This document shows, one piece after another, positions 34,382 through 47,031 of a DNA stretch of 64,000 nucleotides. The stretch's first letter is position 1. Every line of letters starts with the position of its first letter. A model generated the notes under the pieces. That model had not been told where the DNA came from and did not search any database. It saw only the letters and a program-made list of their open reading frames with translations. Source of the DNA: Posidonia oceanica (Eukaryota; Streptophyta; Magnoliopsida; Alismatales; Posidoniaceae); NCBI GenBank assembly GCA_037176725.1, contig JAZBRS010000054.1, positions 11,426,001 to 11,490,000 of the forward strand, in the 5' to 3' direction. Made by a program: the position numbers and the translations under genes.

Positions 34382-37300
34382 CACCCCAACCCTCTTCATC
34401 TCACCCTTCAAAACAAGCCTAACTTGACCTAAGCCTACACCTTCTTCCCAAGCCCAAAACCTTCCCAAAAACCATAGGAAAACCCATCAACCCCTACTTA
34501 GCAAACCTACCCAAACACCTAAAAACTTTCAGTCCAAAACCATTCCCAAAAACCCTAGAAAACTTAGGTGAAACCACCCTTTTTCTACACCTCAAAACCC
34601 CTCCAAAACTTGCTCAAAATCAAACCAAATCCCCAGAACAAACACTAGAAATCCTAGGCTACACACTCCCCAATTTTCACCCCATTTCAAGACCTTTAAG
34701 CCTTCCTTTTACCTAAATTATCCTTTTCTCTCTCTTGGATTATCCTTTTCTCTCTCCTCACTCTCTCCTGATTATCCTCCTTCTTTTCATCCCCTTCTCT
34801 CTCTTTTTCTTGCCTGGCTGTAGGCCCCCTTTGTGCTTCTATCTCTTCTCTACCTTATTTCTATTTTTGCCTTATTTTTAGCATTTTCCCTGACTTTTAA
34901 AAATTTATTCTCCTCCAACTCATCTCTTTCCCCTTTATTCCCCCTTTTTCTCTTTTCTTCTTCCTTCTCTTTTCCTTTTTCCTTCTTTTGCTAAAATCCA
35001 TAAAAAACCCTTAAAAATCTCTAAAACTCTAAAACAAAAGGGAAGCAAACCAGAACCCTAAGAAAAATAATTAAAAATATTAAACAAACAATTAAAAACC
35101 TAAGCCTAACCAAATCTAGCTAAAATAGAAAGCTAGGAGTGTAACCTAAAAAATACAAAATAACCAAAAGAAAATGCTGTAAAATCAAGGAAAAAACTAA
35201 AATATAACCAAAACCAACCAAAAGTGAAAACCCTATCAAAATAATCTAAGAACAAACCCTAAGAAGAAGTAAAACAATTAAAAAAACTAAGACAAATAAT
35301 TAATGAAAAAAAAAAAAAACTTAACTTAACAAACCTAAGAAGAACAATTTAAGAACTTAATTAAAAAAGAAAATGAGAAGCAAATTAAAAAGATTTTAAA
35401 ACACTTAATCCATCAAGAAGAAACTTAACTAAAAAACATCAAGAAAACTTAACAAATAAAAAATCAAAAGTGTAATTCAAAAAAAGACTTAAGAAGAATC
35501 CTAAAAAGACTAAAATCAAAAGCCCAAAACTCACTCTAATTAATCTAAAAATAAACTTTAAAAAAATCCTCACTAAAATCCCAAATACTTAACAAGAAAA
35601 ACACAATGGAAAAATAATTTAAAAGGTTTAACAAACACTTAATCAAAATGGAAAACAAATTAAAAACAAAGAAAACCCTTAAAACCCGAATCAAACCCAA
35701 AACCCCTCTAAAACCAGAATTAATCAACTAAAAACAGTCATTAAAAATTTAATCAAAATCCTAACTTACAACATAATCATTCTAATATTTTTACTTATTT
35801 TTATTTTATTTTTACCTAATTTATTTCTCCTCTTTTTCTCCTCCCCTTCTCCCTTTCTTCCTATTCTTTTTCTTTTTTCCGCTGGGCCCAGTCCAGCCCG
35901 TCCACCTTCCTTCTTTCGTTTCCTTTTTGATTTTTTCTCCTCCGGTTCGCAGGCCGGCCCACTTCCCTCCTTCTTCCTCTTCCTTCTTCTTCCTCTGCAT
36001 TTTTTTCCTTCCCCTCCCGCGAGCCTACAGCACTCCCTCTTCTTTTTTGAATTCGATTCTCCCCCTCCATCAGATCAGCACCAGTTCGTCTCGACCTCCT
36101 CTTCTCTCAGCACCTTTTCCGGGAGGCATTTACTGCCTGTCATCTCACCGGCTGCTCGTCTCCCTCAGCTGTAGTGGATGGCGCTGGTGGAATTTGAATT
36201 CCAGAGCGCGCGAGCAAGCCGGAGAGCAGCAGATAAAGCCTCAGCTTTCGACCCCCTTCAAGGCCTTTTTTTTGCCATCCGAGAGAGTGAGCTGAAGTCC
36301 AGAGAGAACTCCCAAGCAAACCTCCTGCTTCTCCCTCTGAATTCCACAGCATTTCCCCTTCTTTTTCTCCCTGAAACCAAGCCCGTTCCAGCCGCTCTTT
36401 CCTTGCATTCCCATCCCCCGATCTCACCCAGCACATCAGTACCTTTTCCCCTCCATTTCCCGGCCTTTCCACCTCAGAACCACCCCCGACTCCACCTGAA
36501 GATACACCACAGAACCCATCACTTCTCATTTCAGAATTGCCTTCACCACAGACCGTCCAACCTTCCCAAATCTTCCTAAGATACTCGCCTGAACTCCACC
36601 TCCCCAAGGCACCCGACCTTCAGCCCAACAACCCACCACCGCACCTACCCGCCACTTCAAACACCTGCAATCCCCTCTGACCAGAAAACCCACCAACTTG
36701 CAAACTTCAGCCACAGCCTCCCAAAACCCAATTCAACCGCCCAGAAACGTTCACCAGACCTCCAGCAACCTTCCAGAGGGTCCTATCCGGCCTGAGGAGC
36801 AGCGGACACTCCCCCCGGTCTCCGGCTGCCTCTGTGAACCCACAATCAGCCGAATCTTCCTCCGGTCTTCGCAGCAGCCGTCCAACCATCCGGGAAGCAC
36901 CGGAAGGCTCCGTGGAGGCGATCCCAATCCTCGCGAGCAGCAGACGGCGCCTGCAGCGGCCAGACGAGCTCCACCGGCGACCTCTGAAACCACCTGCGTC
37001 GGGAGGACTTCTCAGACGCGGAGACAGGTAACTCTTTATCCCCTTAGCCTAATCTTCCTCCCCTCTTGCTTTTCCCCCCCTTAGAATAGGTTTTTCTTCG
37101 CTCCTGCGCCGAGTCAACGCCGGTCAGAGTCGTCTTCTCCGACGAGCCTCTCCGTGCGTCCCTCCGCTCCGGTCCGCAGAACAGCGTTCCAGCAGCACCC
37201 TCCGGTCTGCACGAGTCTCAGGAACACGCTCTGGTCTTCAGATCGCCGCGTCGTCGCGCCGATCGCCCGGAACGCGCTTCTGAAGCTCTGTAGACCTCCG

Positions 37301-40165
37301 GTGGCATCTCCGGCTCGCTCCAGCCCGCGTCGAGCTCCGCGGAACGTCGTCCGACCTCCGTCAGGACCTGGAGATGCCTCCCTGCCGGCCTGTGCTGCTC
37401 CAGCATCCCTGTGCCGGCGTTCATGGACGTTGGCAGCTTATTGTTACAGTGTCCATGGCCGTCGGCCATTACACTGTTCCTTTATTTTCCAGATATCTAA
37501 GTTTTTCGTTAAATATTGCATTTCTGGTCTGAGTTCTTGTTATTTTGCATTCCAGTCCTTTATTTGATTTAATCTGCTGATTTCTGAACTGAAACTATAT
37601 TAAATTGCATGAAGTGTTTGTAGTTTTCCTTATTTGCATGCTGATCCATTTACTGTCCTTTCCTTCAGTAATAAGTTAGACTTTGGCCCTCCAGTTTTTT
37701 ATTTTTGCACATTGGTCCTGCAGTAGCTTAATTTAATTTAATGCTTGAATTTTGCCATATGAAATTGCATTCTGGGTCCCCTTTATTTTCAGTATTTGCA
37801 TCCTGATCCTCTGTCCTATAGAACTTAGGTTTTATTTTTCATTTTTGCTTGTTGCATTGCATTTTCCCCCCTCTGTTTTCTGATTTTTGCATGTAGGTCC
37901 TTTCTAATGCACAGTAATCATTTTAATGCATATTTAGCTTATTAAATTGCATTTTTGACCTTGCATATTTTAAAAATTGCATGTCAGTCCTCTGTCTGCC
38001 CCCCTTAATGCATATTTTGCTTCAAAAATTATATTTTTGACCCTACATGATTTGAAAATTACACATAGGTCCTCAGCATGCTTATAAAAATCATTTAAAT
38101 GCATATTTTGCTTCAAAAATTGCATTTTAGCCCCACATGTTTGAAAAATTGCATGTAGGTCCCCCATTTGCATTCCCAGACTACTTAGGACCCTGTTTTC
38201 CTGGAAAAATTGCATTTCAAGCCCTAATGATTTCAAAATTGCATCTTCAACTTGCCACATGTTTTCAAAGCTTGTCCTGATGCATACCCCTTTTGGAAAA
38301 TTGCATTTGAAACCCTGTCCTTTGCAAAATTGCATTCAGACCCTTCTTTTTTTCAAAATCCTTGCATGAAAGCCCCAAACTTCTCAAAACCTTTGCATTT
38401 AGACCCCCATCTTTTCAAAAATTACATTCGAACCCCCAACTTTCTGAAAAATCCCTCCTGAGTCTTTTCTTGCTTTCTGCATGCATTTGCATTCATGCAT
38501 TCTAGCTTTTTGCATCCTCTGCACACACTTAAAGCTTCTTTAGCCCCCATTTATAAGGGAGGACCTGTTTGCACACCCCTAGGACTCCCTATACACTTAG
38601 TTCTGTTCTTCTCCCCTGTTCTGGCCCTTCTACTTTGAAGCTGCGATATCTTCCAATCCGACCGTTGGATCTTCTCAAACAAGCTACCCAGACGACCCCG
38701 GCGGAGCGCTCTTCAGCATGGAGCAAGCAGATTTCAGATCAGGCTTCAGATTTCCCAGGTATGTCCTCCTGAACCTTTGCACAGCATTCATTTGCACATC
38801 ATTTGCATTGCATGCATCGTTTTCGCTTTTTGCTTCTTCGAGCATGTAGAATAGGACTTCCTCCTCTTATCCATCAACTCCGTTCCTCGTTTCGCGTATT
38901 CCCAAGTGTTTTGTGTTGTGTTTCCCCTGGATTCACCACTTATTGCGACTTTCTTCCACCTTTTCCACGATCCGATCGCACCGCGAGCTTTGGGCAGCGT
39001 GCGAGACACATCGTGGAGCGGTTTAGTGGAAAACAGTCACAAAGCAGTGGTAATCCCTCCACTTGCTTTTTCTCCCCAGTGTAGGTCTTCACACCTACTC
39101 TGCATGGCCCTTAAACAGTGCCTGTCCTCACACACGCACTGTTTACTTCTTCTTTCGCTTCTCTTGATCTTTTTTTCCTTGCATTTGCATCTGCATGGTT
39201 TTGCCGAGGTTTTATTCCGTCTTTTGGCACCGTTCCACGTGCCCGCTTTGTCTTTGGCACCGTTTTGCATGCCCGCTTCGCTTTTGGCACCGTTTTGCAT
39301 GTCCGCTTCGCTTTTGGCACCGTTTTGCGTGTCCACTTTGTTTTTGGCACCGTTTCGCGTGCCCGCTTTGTTTTTGGCACCGTTTTACGTGCCCGCTTTG
39401 TCTTTGGCACCGTTTTACGTGCCCGCTTCGCTTCTAACACTGTTTTGCGTACCCGTCTTGTTTTCTTTCACCGTTTTGCGTGTCGCTCTCGTTTCTTACA
39501 TTGTTTCGTGTGTTTTACGCCGTTTTCTCTTGCATGTCGCTTGCATTGCTTGGTTTTACCGTTGTTTTGCTTTTTCGCTTGCATTTGCATATAGGGCAGT
39601 GATGCTTACTGCCTGGAGTTCTCACGAGCCCGGTTTCGCTCGATTCAGAACACAGACAGCGCTGCTGAGCACTTAGACAGCACGTTTACTTTCTTGCATT
39701 GCATCCTACCACTTAGAGCACACCTATGAGCATTCATTCAGGCATTCATTGGCATTTAGGCGTTCAAATCTGCATTTCCCTGCGTATGCGAGCGTAAGTC
39801 TAGAAAGACCAATTCTTGGGCGTGTCAGGGGTGCCTAACACCTTCCCCGCGCGTAACAGGAGTCCTTGCCCAGTCTTTTGGCCCGCAATGACCATATCGC
39901 CCTTATCCTAGGCATGAGTCATCTCATTTGCATGTATTTGCATTTGTTTTCCATTGCATTGCTTTACTTTGCATTTCTTGCTTGGTTTTGCGTGTCAATT
40001 CACGCATTTCCCCCGGTTTTCCTTGTCTCCCGATAATAGACATGGTGGCGACTCTGATTTGTCTTATCTTCTTCTTTTCTTCCTTTTTAAGTGTTTTCGA
40101 GTTGAGCCCTCCTCCTCGGACCATCGCCGCTAATAGTAAGCCTGATTCTGATTGGGATTTCTACA
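34382..40165 (+). mobile_element. Solo LTR C, truncated, inside element I protease
   Basis: It aligns with the other large LTRs and carries the hairpin (37422-37457), AATTGCAT repeats (37940-38310), about ten satellite units (39224-39525), the GC-rich block (39778-39875) and the relic primer site (40046). The first 75-90 bp of the LTR are absent or internally deleted, and about 60 bp are missing just before its TACA-like end. No target duplication is seen, and about 127 bp of protease are missing at the junction. The joins suggest deletion or illegitimate recombination rather than a clean solo LTR. Confidence 0.88.
37422..37457 (+). ncRNA. Conserved LTR hairpin (copy in solo LTR C)
   Basis: CATGGACGTTGGCAGC pairs with GTTACAGTGTCCATG. 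Several Watson-Crick pairs of other copies are replaced by G-U pairs, and one position is A/C. Confidence 0.45.
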
Positions 40166-40735
40166 GTATTCGATGTAGAATTCTATGTCGTCGACTTGAA
40201 GCCAAACCTCAACTTTCTGCTCAGGCGCCCTTGGCTCCACAAGCATCAGGTCCTTCCCTCGACCCTCCATCAAATGATAAAGTACCGTCACGGCGATGAT
40301 GTCATTGTCATCATGGCGGAGAACTTTGAGAAGGAGCGGATCGAGGCAGTCTCCCCCGTCTCTTCACAAACTATCCCTTTTGACCCTGAGACTTCTAAAG
40401 CTTTGTATCGCGTTAATCGGTGTGAGCCGGTTAACTTCATTCCTGATCTTGAATGCGCCAACTCCCTGGCCGTTCACAACAACCCCTTTCGAATGGTCGA
40501 GAATGTATGTCACAGGTGGGGTTACATAAAGGGTACACAGCTTGGGCGTCACGGCCAGGGGTTCGCAGAGCCGATCGTAGCGGTGGAGCAGAGGAAATCT
40601 GAAGGCCTCGGTTATGAGCCCAAGCCCAACGAAGATCACTGCTTTCAACTGAAGGATCAGGAACCAGCCATCCCTAGAGACCTCACTAACTTCACTAGTG
40701 CAGGAGTTCTGGGATGAACTGTTGATCAAGCCGCG
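40166..40735 (+). pseudogene. pro: Element I protease, remainder
   Basis: It resumes with FDVEFYVVDLKPNLNFLL, keeps the protease C-terminal R-PWLH motif and reads through to a TGA at 40715. Nearly identical to element II 20350-20900. The active-site half is on the other side of solo LTR C. Confidence 0.8.
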
Positions 40736-42360
40736 GTGCCGGCAGAAGATTGGGTCTGCATTGAGGACTACTACTCGGATGAGGAGCAGTCTGGCACAGT
40801 AGAGGCAGTCCCAACTGGCAGCAAAGCTCTGGTCAGCACAAAGGCGCCACAGTCGGTTTGTTTGGCTCTACCTTCAGCAGACACAGCAGACAATTCAGTA
40901 GGCCCTGTGGCAGAACTGACAAGCTCTTACATTTCTACAGCCACATCTGTATCACAAGCACAAGCAGCAGCGGCAGCTCAGAAGTCAGAGACACTCCTTC
41001 AGGCACAATCAAGCAGGCTACCTGCGGTCGCAGTCGCATCAGTACCGCTGTCACTCTCTCTGGAGGGACAGTCAGTGAATTCAGTCAGCAGCGCGACTCG
41101 GCCTACTTCAGCAGCCGCATCGCCGAGAATGCAGCCAGCGCAGTCTGCTTCACATCCTCCTGTCACAAAATAGCAACTTTCGTGGCAAGCCCCCATGGCG
41201 TCAAAGGCCGCACTCTCACAATCACAACCAGATGCAGAGGGCCAGCTGAGCACCATAGTCTCCCAACCCTTGGGCCCTCAGAAGAGCACCTTTGCCTGCC
41301 CTCCAACTGCAACAGTGACCCTAGCAACGTACCCATCTGCGGCCCCGTTGACCAGTCTGTTTGGATCTTCGATGCTGAAGCTGCCGCAATCAGGCGCGCC
41401 CGTGAGCCAAACCATGCAAATATCAAGGGCAGCGATCCATCTAGCAGCCAACCCAGAGCCGCAGGACCCCGACACTTACTACGTCGACTCACCCTCGGAT
41501 GAGGAGGAAAGAGTGGCGGTACTTTATCAGGAACAACTGAAGTCGATAGTAGAAGACCTGGCAGAGCACCAAGCCACAGAAAGGAAAGGGAAAGCCGTGG
41601 CTACGAACCCTCCTCTGCAAGAATACCATGCCTCTATCATGGTCCTGGAAGAAGACTCAGCAGTACTGGACTCCCCTAGACCAGATGAGCTCATTACTCT
41701 GCAACCAGAAGGCGGGTCTAGGTGGTTTGTGCAGCACATGCCTCACTCAGGCAATGTAGCAAGCGGTAGTGCCCAAATCAGCCGCCAGTCCGACATACCC
41801 TCCACAAGCACACTAGAAGACTCAGAGGCGGAAGCACTAGCAGTCCAAACAGTAGCAGCAACAGAGCAAAAAGCAGAATCAATAACAGAATCGTCAACAG
41901 CCTCAGTAGCATGGCCATCAGCAGTATCAGTGATAAAATCAGCAAGGCCCTCAGCAGCATCAGCAGAGCACTCAGCAGAATCAGTCAGGCCAGAGCAGAC
42001 AGAAGAAGTTGCCAGGACAGAGGTCGCGCACCGAGGATACAAGAATACTCGAGTAAGCGTTACCATCCTGAAGCGTCACCAAGGCCAAGCAGCGGAACAT
42101 ATACACTCTTTCGACATCACAAATCCTTCTTTTGAGAAAGAGATCCTCTCAGAACTTATTGCCTATGGAGAGGAGGATGATACGGGCGAGGATGAGATTG
42201 ACGAACCATTGCCCGAGTTCTGGCCCTGCAACGACGACCTAGAAGGCCCCAACCTCCATGTTGAAGAAGAAACATAGGTTGTTAATATCGGCACAACTGA
42301 GGAAGTCAGAGAAGTTCGCATTAGTGCCCAGCTGCCCCTCCAGGCTCGAGCAGAGTTCAT
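40736..42360 (+). pseudogene. Element I protease-RT linker
   Basis: Long S/A/V/Q/E-rich frame (40736-41173, then a shift into 41195-42277) with serine-alanine repeats and an acidic end (EEDDTGEDEIDEP). A TAG at 42275-42277 ends it; element II has GAG there. No enzyme motif. Confidence 0.6.
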
Positions 42361-43700
42361 CGCATTCTTAAAAGAGTATGCAGATGTCTTCGCCTGGAAT
42401 TATGAAGATATGGTTGGCCTTGACATAGAGATAGTGGTGCACAATCTATCCCTGGATCCAGATGCCAAGCCAGTAAAGCAGAAACTGAGAAGATGGCGAC
42501 CGCAGTGGCTGCTTATGATCAAAGAAGAGATCATGAAACAGCACAGAGTCAATTTCCTCAAGGTCGTCCTTTATCCTGAGTGGCTGGCAAACATTGTACC
42601 TATGCCCAAGAAAGATGGCCGCGTCTAGATCTACATCGACTATAGGGACCTGAACAAGGCGAGTCCCAAGGACGACTTCCCATTGCCTCACATTGACGTC
42701 CTAGTCGACAATACAGCGGGCCACAAGATGCTCTCCTTCATGGATGGCTTTTCCGATTACAACCAGATCAAAATGGCAGAAGAAGACATGGAAAAGACTT
42801 CATTCATCACCCCTTGGGGAGTCTTCTGCTACCAAGTTATGCCGATCGGACTGAAGAATGCTAGCGCAACCTATCAGAGGGCCATGACTGCACTGTTTCA
42901 CGACCTCATGCACCAAGAGCTGGAGGTCTATGTAGACGACATGATTGCTAAAACCAAAAAGCCTGAAGATCATCTTGCCTATTTGAAGAAGCTCTTTACC
43001 CGTCTACGAAAGTACAAGCTACGCCTGAAGCCCAACAAGTGTGTATTCGGGGTGTCTTCTGGCAAACTGCTGGGCTACATTGTTAGCCAAAGGAGGATTG
43101 AAGTGGACTCGATGAAGGCCAAAGCCATCGTGGATATGCCACCCCCTCGGACTGAAAAGGAGGTCAGGGGTCTGCTTGGGCGTTTACAATATATCAGTCG
43201 CTTCATTGCATAGCTTACGCCCATCTGCGAGCCCATATTCAAGCTTCGGAAGAAGAATGCGCAGATTGATTGGAGCGAGGAGTGTCAGGCTACATTTGCC
43301 AAGATCAAGCAGCTGTTGATTAAGCCTCCTGTCTTGGTTCCCCCCACTCCAGGGAGACCCTTACTTCTCTACCTTTCTACCACGCAGCATTCCATGGGCG
43401 CCGTCTTGGGCCAACATGATGAATCTGGTAGAAAGGAGCGCGCCATTTACTACCTGAGCAAGAAGTTCAATGAATGCGAAGTCAGGTATAGTACAATAGA
43501 GAAAACCTGCCTATCCCTTGTCTGGGCTGCACAGAAATTAAGACACTACATGATGGCGTATCCAGTTCAGCTCTTATGCCGGTATGATCCTATCAAGTTC
43601 CTCTTTCAAAAACCGGCCTTGGTAGGCAGATGTGTTAAGTGGCAGGTGCTACTGTCTTAGTACGACATCACCTTTGTCACTCAGAAGGGCCAAGCTATGG
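42361..43700 (+). pseudogene. rt-rh: Element I reverse transcriptase and RNase H
   Basis: RT motifs in order: YEDMVGLDIE, KKDGRV followed by a TAG at about 42626, IDYRDLN, PLPHID, FMDGFSDYNQI, then FCYQVMPIGLKNASATYQR. The YVDD box is intact at 42929-42940. The gypsy RNase H follows (LYLSTTQHSMGAVL, YSTIEKTCLSLVWA). Further TAG codons lie at about 43211 and 43658. The first of these stops arises from a CCGG to CTAG change relative to element II. Confidence 0.9.
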
Positions 43701-44120
43701 CAGACCATCTTGCCGATCTCCCACTGCCTGAATATCAGCCACTCCAGACACAATTCCCAGATGAAGACATTCTGTTTGCAATGGAGGACTCTGAAGACAA
43801 AGACCCTGAAGATCAGGAGAAATGGCAACTATACTTTGATGGCACTGTGAATAAGAAATGCCAAGGCGTAGGCGCAGTGCTGACAACGCCTCAGGGACAG
43901 ATGATTCCCTTCTCCAGGAAGCTGACCTTCAGATGCACCAACAACGAGGCAGAGTACGAGGCATGCATCCTAGGACTGAATGTCGCCCTCGAGCATGAGG
44001 TGCAGAAGCTGCTGGTGCACAGCGATGCCATGCTAGTGATCTCTCAAGTCATTGGCGAGTAGAAGACGAAGGAACCGAAGCTACTGCCATATCATGAACA
44101 CCTGCTGAAGCTGATAGAAC
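43701..44120 (+). pseudogene. Element I second (archaeal-type) RNase H
   Basis: The frame from 43697 carries WQLYFDGTVN, FRCTNNEAEYEACILGL and VHSDAMLVISQV, the acidic residues of a second RNase H. A TAG at about 44060 replaces the tryptophan of the NGEW motif. This dual RNase H layout places element I in the Tat/Ogre lineage. Confidence 0.85.
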
Positions 44121-45551
44121 AATTTACGAGCATCCGCTTCACATACATGAACCGAGCAAAGAACGCATATACAGATGCGTTGGCAACCTTGGCGTCCTGG
44201 CTCAGCATACCTGAAGATAGCACAGTGGATGTATCTATTACTCGCATTGGGCAGCCTGCACACCGTATGAGCATTGAAGAGGCAGATCCAACAGCAGAGG
44301 AGCAGCCTTGGTACAAAGATATAAAAGTTTTCCTGGAATCTGACAGCTTTCCACCCGGTACCTCAGCAGTAGACAAGAGAACTCTGATGCGTCTGGCGTC
44401 AAAGTATGTATTAGGGGCGGGATATTTGTACAAGAGATCATACAATCAAATGCTCCTACGCTGCCTGAACAAATCAGAGGCTGATGCGCTGATGCTTCAA
44501 GTGCATGCGGGGACCTGCGGCCCGCACATGAATGGCGTCCTCCTGGCCAAGAAGATAATGCAGTAAGGATACTACTGGCTAACTATGGAAGCAGACTGCT
44601 GCCGGTTTGTGCGCAGATGCCACAACTGCCATGTGCATGGCAACTTCATTCGGACGCCCCCTCAACAACTGCATAGCATGTCGTCGCCATGGCCCTTCTC
44701 CACCTGGGGGATTGATGTCATTGGCGCCATCCACCCTCCAGCTTCTAACGGTCATCGTTACATTCTGGTAGCGATTGATTACTTCACCAAGTGGGTGGAA
44801 GCGACCTCCTACAAAATAGTGACTGCCGTGGCTACAGAAAAGTTCATCAGAAACAATATCATAGCCCGGTATGGGGTCCCGCATGCAATCATATCTGACA
44901 ATGGCACAAATTTCATTGCTAAGAGAATCGAAGACTATCTGCAGAGCTTAAGTATCAAACACCACAGATCCTCGCCTTATCGGCCGCAGATGAACGGTGC
45001 AGTGGAGTCCAACAACAAAAATCTGGTCAAGATCCTGAAGAAGATGGCGGAAACTCATAAGGACTGGCACGACAAGCTTCCTTACGCACTCTCGGCGTAT
45101 ACGACATCTGTCTAGACTTCAACAGGTGCCTCCCCATACTCTCTGTTGTATGACATGGAGGCGGTGTTGCCTATCGAGATAGAGATCCCCTCACTGCAGA
45201 TCCTACGCGAAGCTGAGTTGGAAGAAGCAGAATGGGTCGAAGACCGCTGTATCCAACTGAATCTGATTGATGAGCACAGGCTGCAAGCTATGCATAATGC
45301 TCACTGCTACTAAAAGAGAATGGCCAGGTCATACTTGAAGAAGGTTCAGCCAAGAGGCTTCCAGACTGGGGACCTTGTTCTGCACGCCATTCACTTGCCT
45401 GACAGTCGAGGGAAATTCCGACCTAACTGGCGTGGCCCCTTTGTGGTCAAGCAAGTCTTTTCAGGCGGCGCTGTAACTCTTGAGGATATGAATCAAGTCG
45501 AGTAGTCTGAGCCCATCAACCTTTGCTACCTCAAGTAGTACTATCAGTAGC
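44121..45551 (+). pseudogene. int: Element I integrase
   Basis: Frame pieces 44147-44566, 44585-45115 and 45320-45505 cover the zinc motif (HAGTCGPHMNG, RRCHNC), the DDE core (GIDVIGAI, ISDNGTNF, NGAVES) and the C-terminal domain. Stops lie at 44564-44566 (CAA to TAA), 45113-45115 (CCGG to CTAG context), about 45312 and 45503. The terminal LKKYY motif of element II is broken by another stop. Confidence 0.9.
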
Positions 45552-47031
45552 CGAAGGTGGCCCCGTTGCAGATGCTTCCTCCCATCTATACAGTTGCATT
45601 CTCACTCCTTATATTCTCATCCTACATGCATCCCTATCTGGCATCCTACCCCTATTCCTGTGCATTTACTTATACTTCTTCTATCCTTCTCTTACACATC
45701 TTCTACCACATTTCATCCTCTCCCTACACCATCTCTTTTCAAATCACCATCGTCATCCTCTCAAATCATGCATTGCATCTTCTACCCGGTGATGAAAATC
45801 GAAAGTGCTTGCCTGCTCTAGAAGGAGTCCACCTTGCCTCACCCAGCACTACTCAGATGTCTTAGCTAATGAGGGAGCCACCATCAATCAGGACAGGCGA
45901 ACTGCCTAAACTCGTAAGGACATACACCTCTGAGGGAGAAAAAATGCTAGGATGTGAGTTCAGAAAAAAGAGAGAATAGGCATCTTGGCTTGGGCACATC
46001 AAAAAGAACAGAAGGCGAAGACAGAAACTGGCCCTAAAGATAGGGGTGTACAGTCTAACCTTGCTCCTTCTACCCATCTCATAACAGACCCAAAGTCCAC
46101 ATCCATTACAGCCCAAACACCCTTCCTTTTACCTCCAAAATGGGGATAGCAAAAGCCTGTGAAAAAAAAAGGAGAAAAAGAAGTCAAACAAAAAAAAAAA
46201 AGAGAAGAACAACAAAAAAAGCAGAAAAAAAAGAGAAAGAAGAAAAAGCAAAAAGGGTTAGACAAGAATCAGCCCGAAAATACAGGCAATATCATCCCCC
46301 TGTGCCTTAGAAGAAACCAAGGGTGTAAGCCTAAAAAGGTTCACACCTCCCACCTCCAAAAGCAAACACTTACCATCTCCTAGCTAGGGGCAGGGAAAGC
46401 CTGCGCACCCATGAGGGAGAAAACAAAAAAGAGAGCATAAAAAGTAAGTGTAGGTCCTGAGAGTTCGGCAGGTAGCCTGTCCTCACCACACCACCACCTG
46501 TATACTGCCAACACCCATTCCGGAGTGCCACCAGCAAGCTAAGAGTCCAAGTAGGGCCCGGTGAGTCAGGGACCACTCCCTCCCTCTACAGCAGGCACCA
46601 AAGCATTTCGTATGCTGAGGGCACCAAAGCATACTAATCATCTCTTAAACATATCAACCTACATCATGCATACATGCATCTCCAGTCATCCCTTCCTTCT
46701 TCTCAATCGTTCCGCTCTGCAACTTGCCTCGACTCTGAGACAGTACTTCTTGCCAAGCACACGTTGACGCTGCTCGAGCTGTGCTGGTCCAGATCTCATG
46801 CCAGTCCTCGCCCCTGTGTCAACAAGACTGTTACAGAATTCCCCTGCTTATATGTGACTAGCTGCTATATCCTGATATTAACTGCTGAATATATATTGAA
46901 CTGCTTTATCAGCTTCAGATTCTGCTTCCTCTTAAAGATTATATGCCCGTATGATCTGACTGTCTACAGTATTGATAACAGGTACCTTCAAGCTCTACAG
47001 CATCTGTCTGTTTCACCCTACGACCTGCGCC
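45552..47031 (+). other. Non-coding spacer between integrase and PMD-like ORF
   Basis: Matches the inverted 14345-15532 of element II up to about 46735. It has an A-rich run (46158-46260) and short T/C-rich frames that are not credible genes. The part 46735-47031 is where a leader of the downstream ORF would be. Confidence 0.65.
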
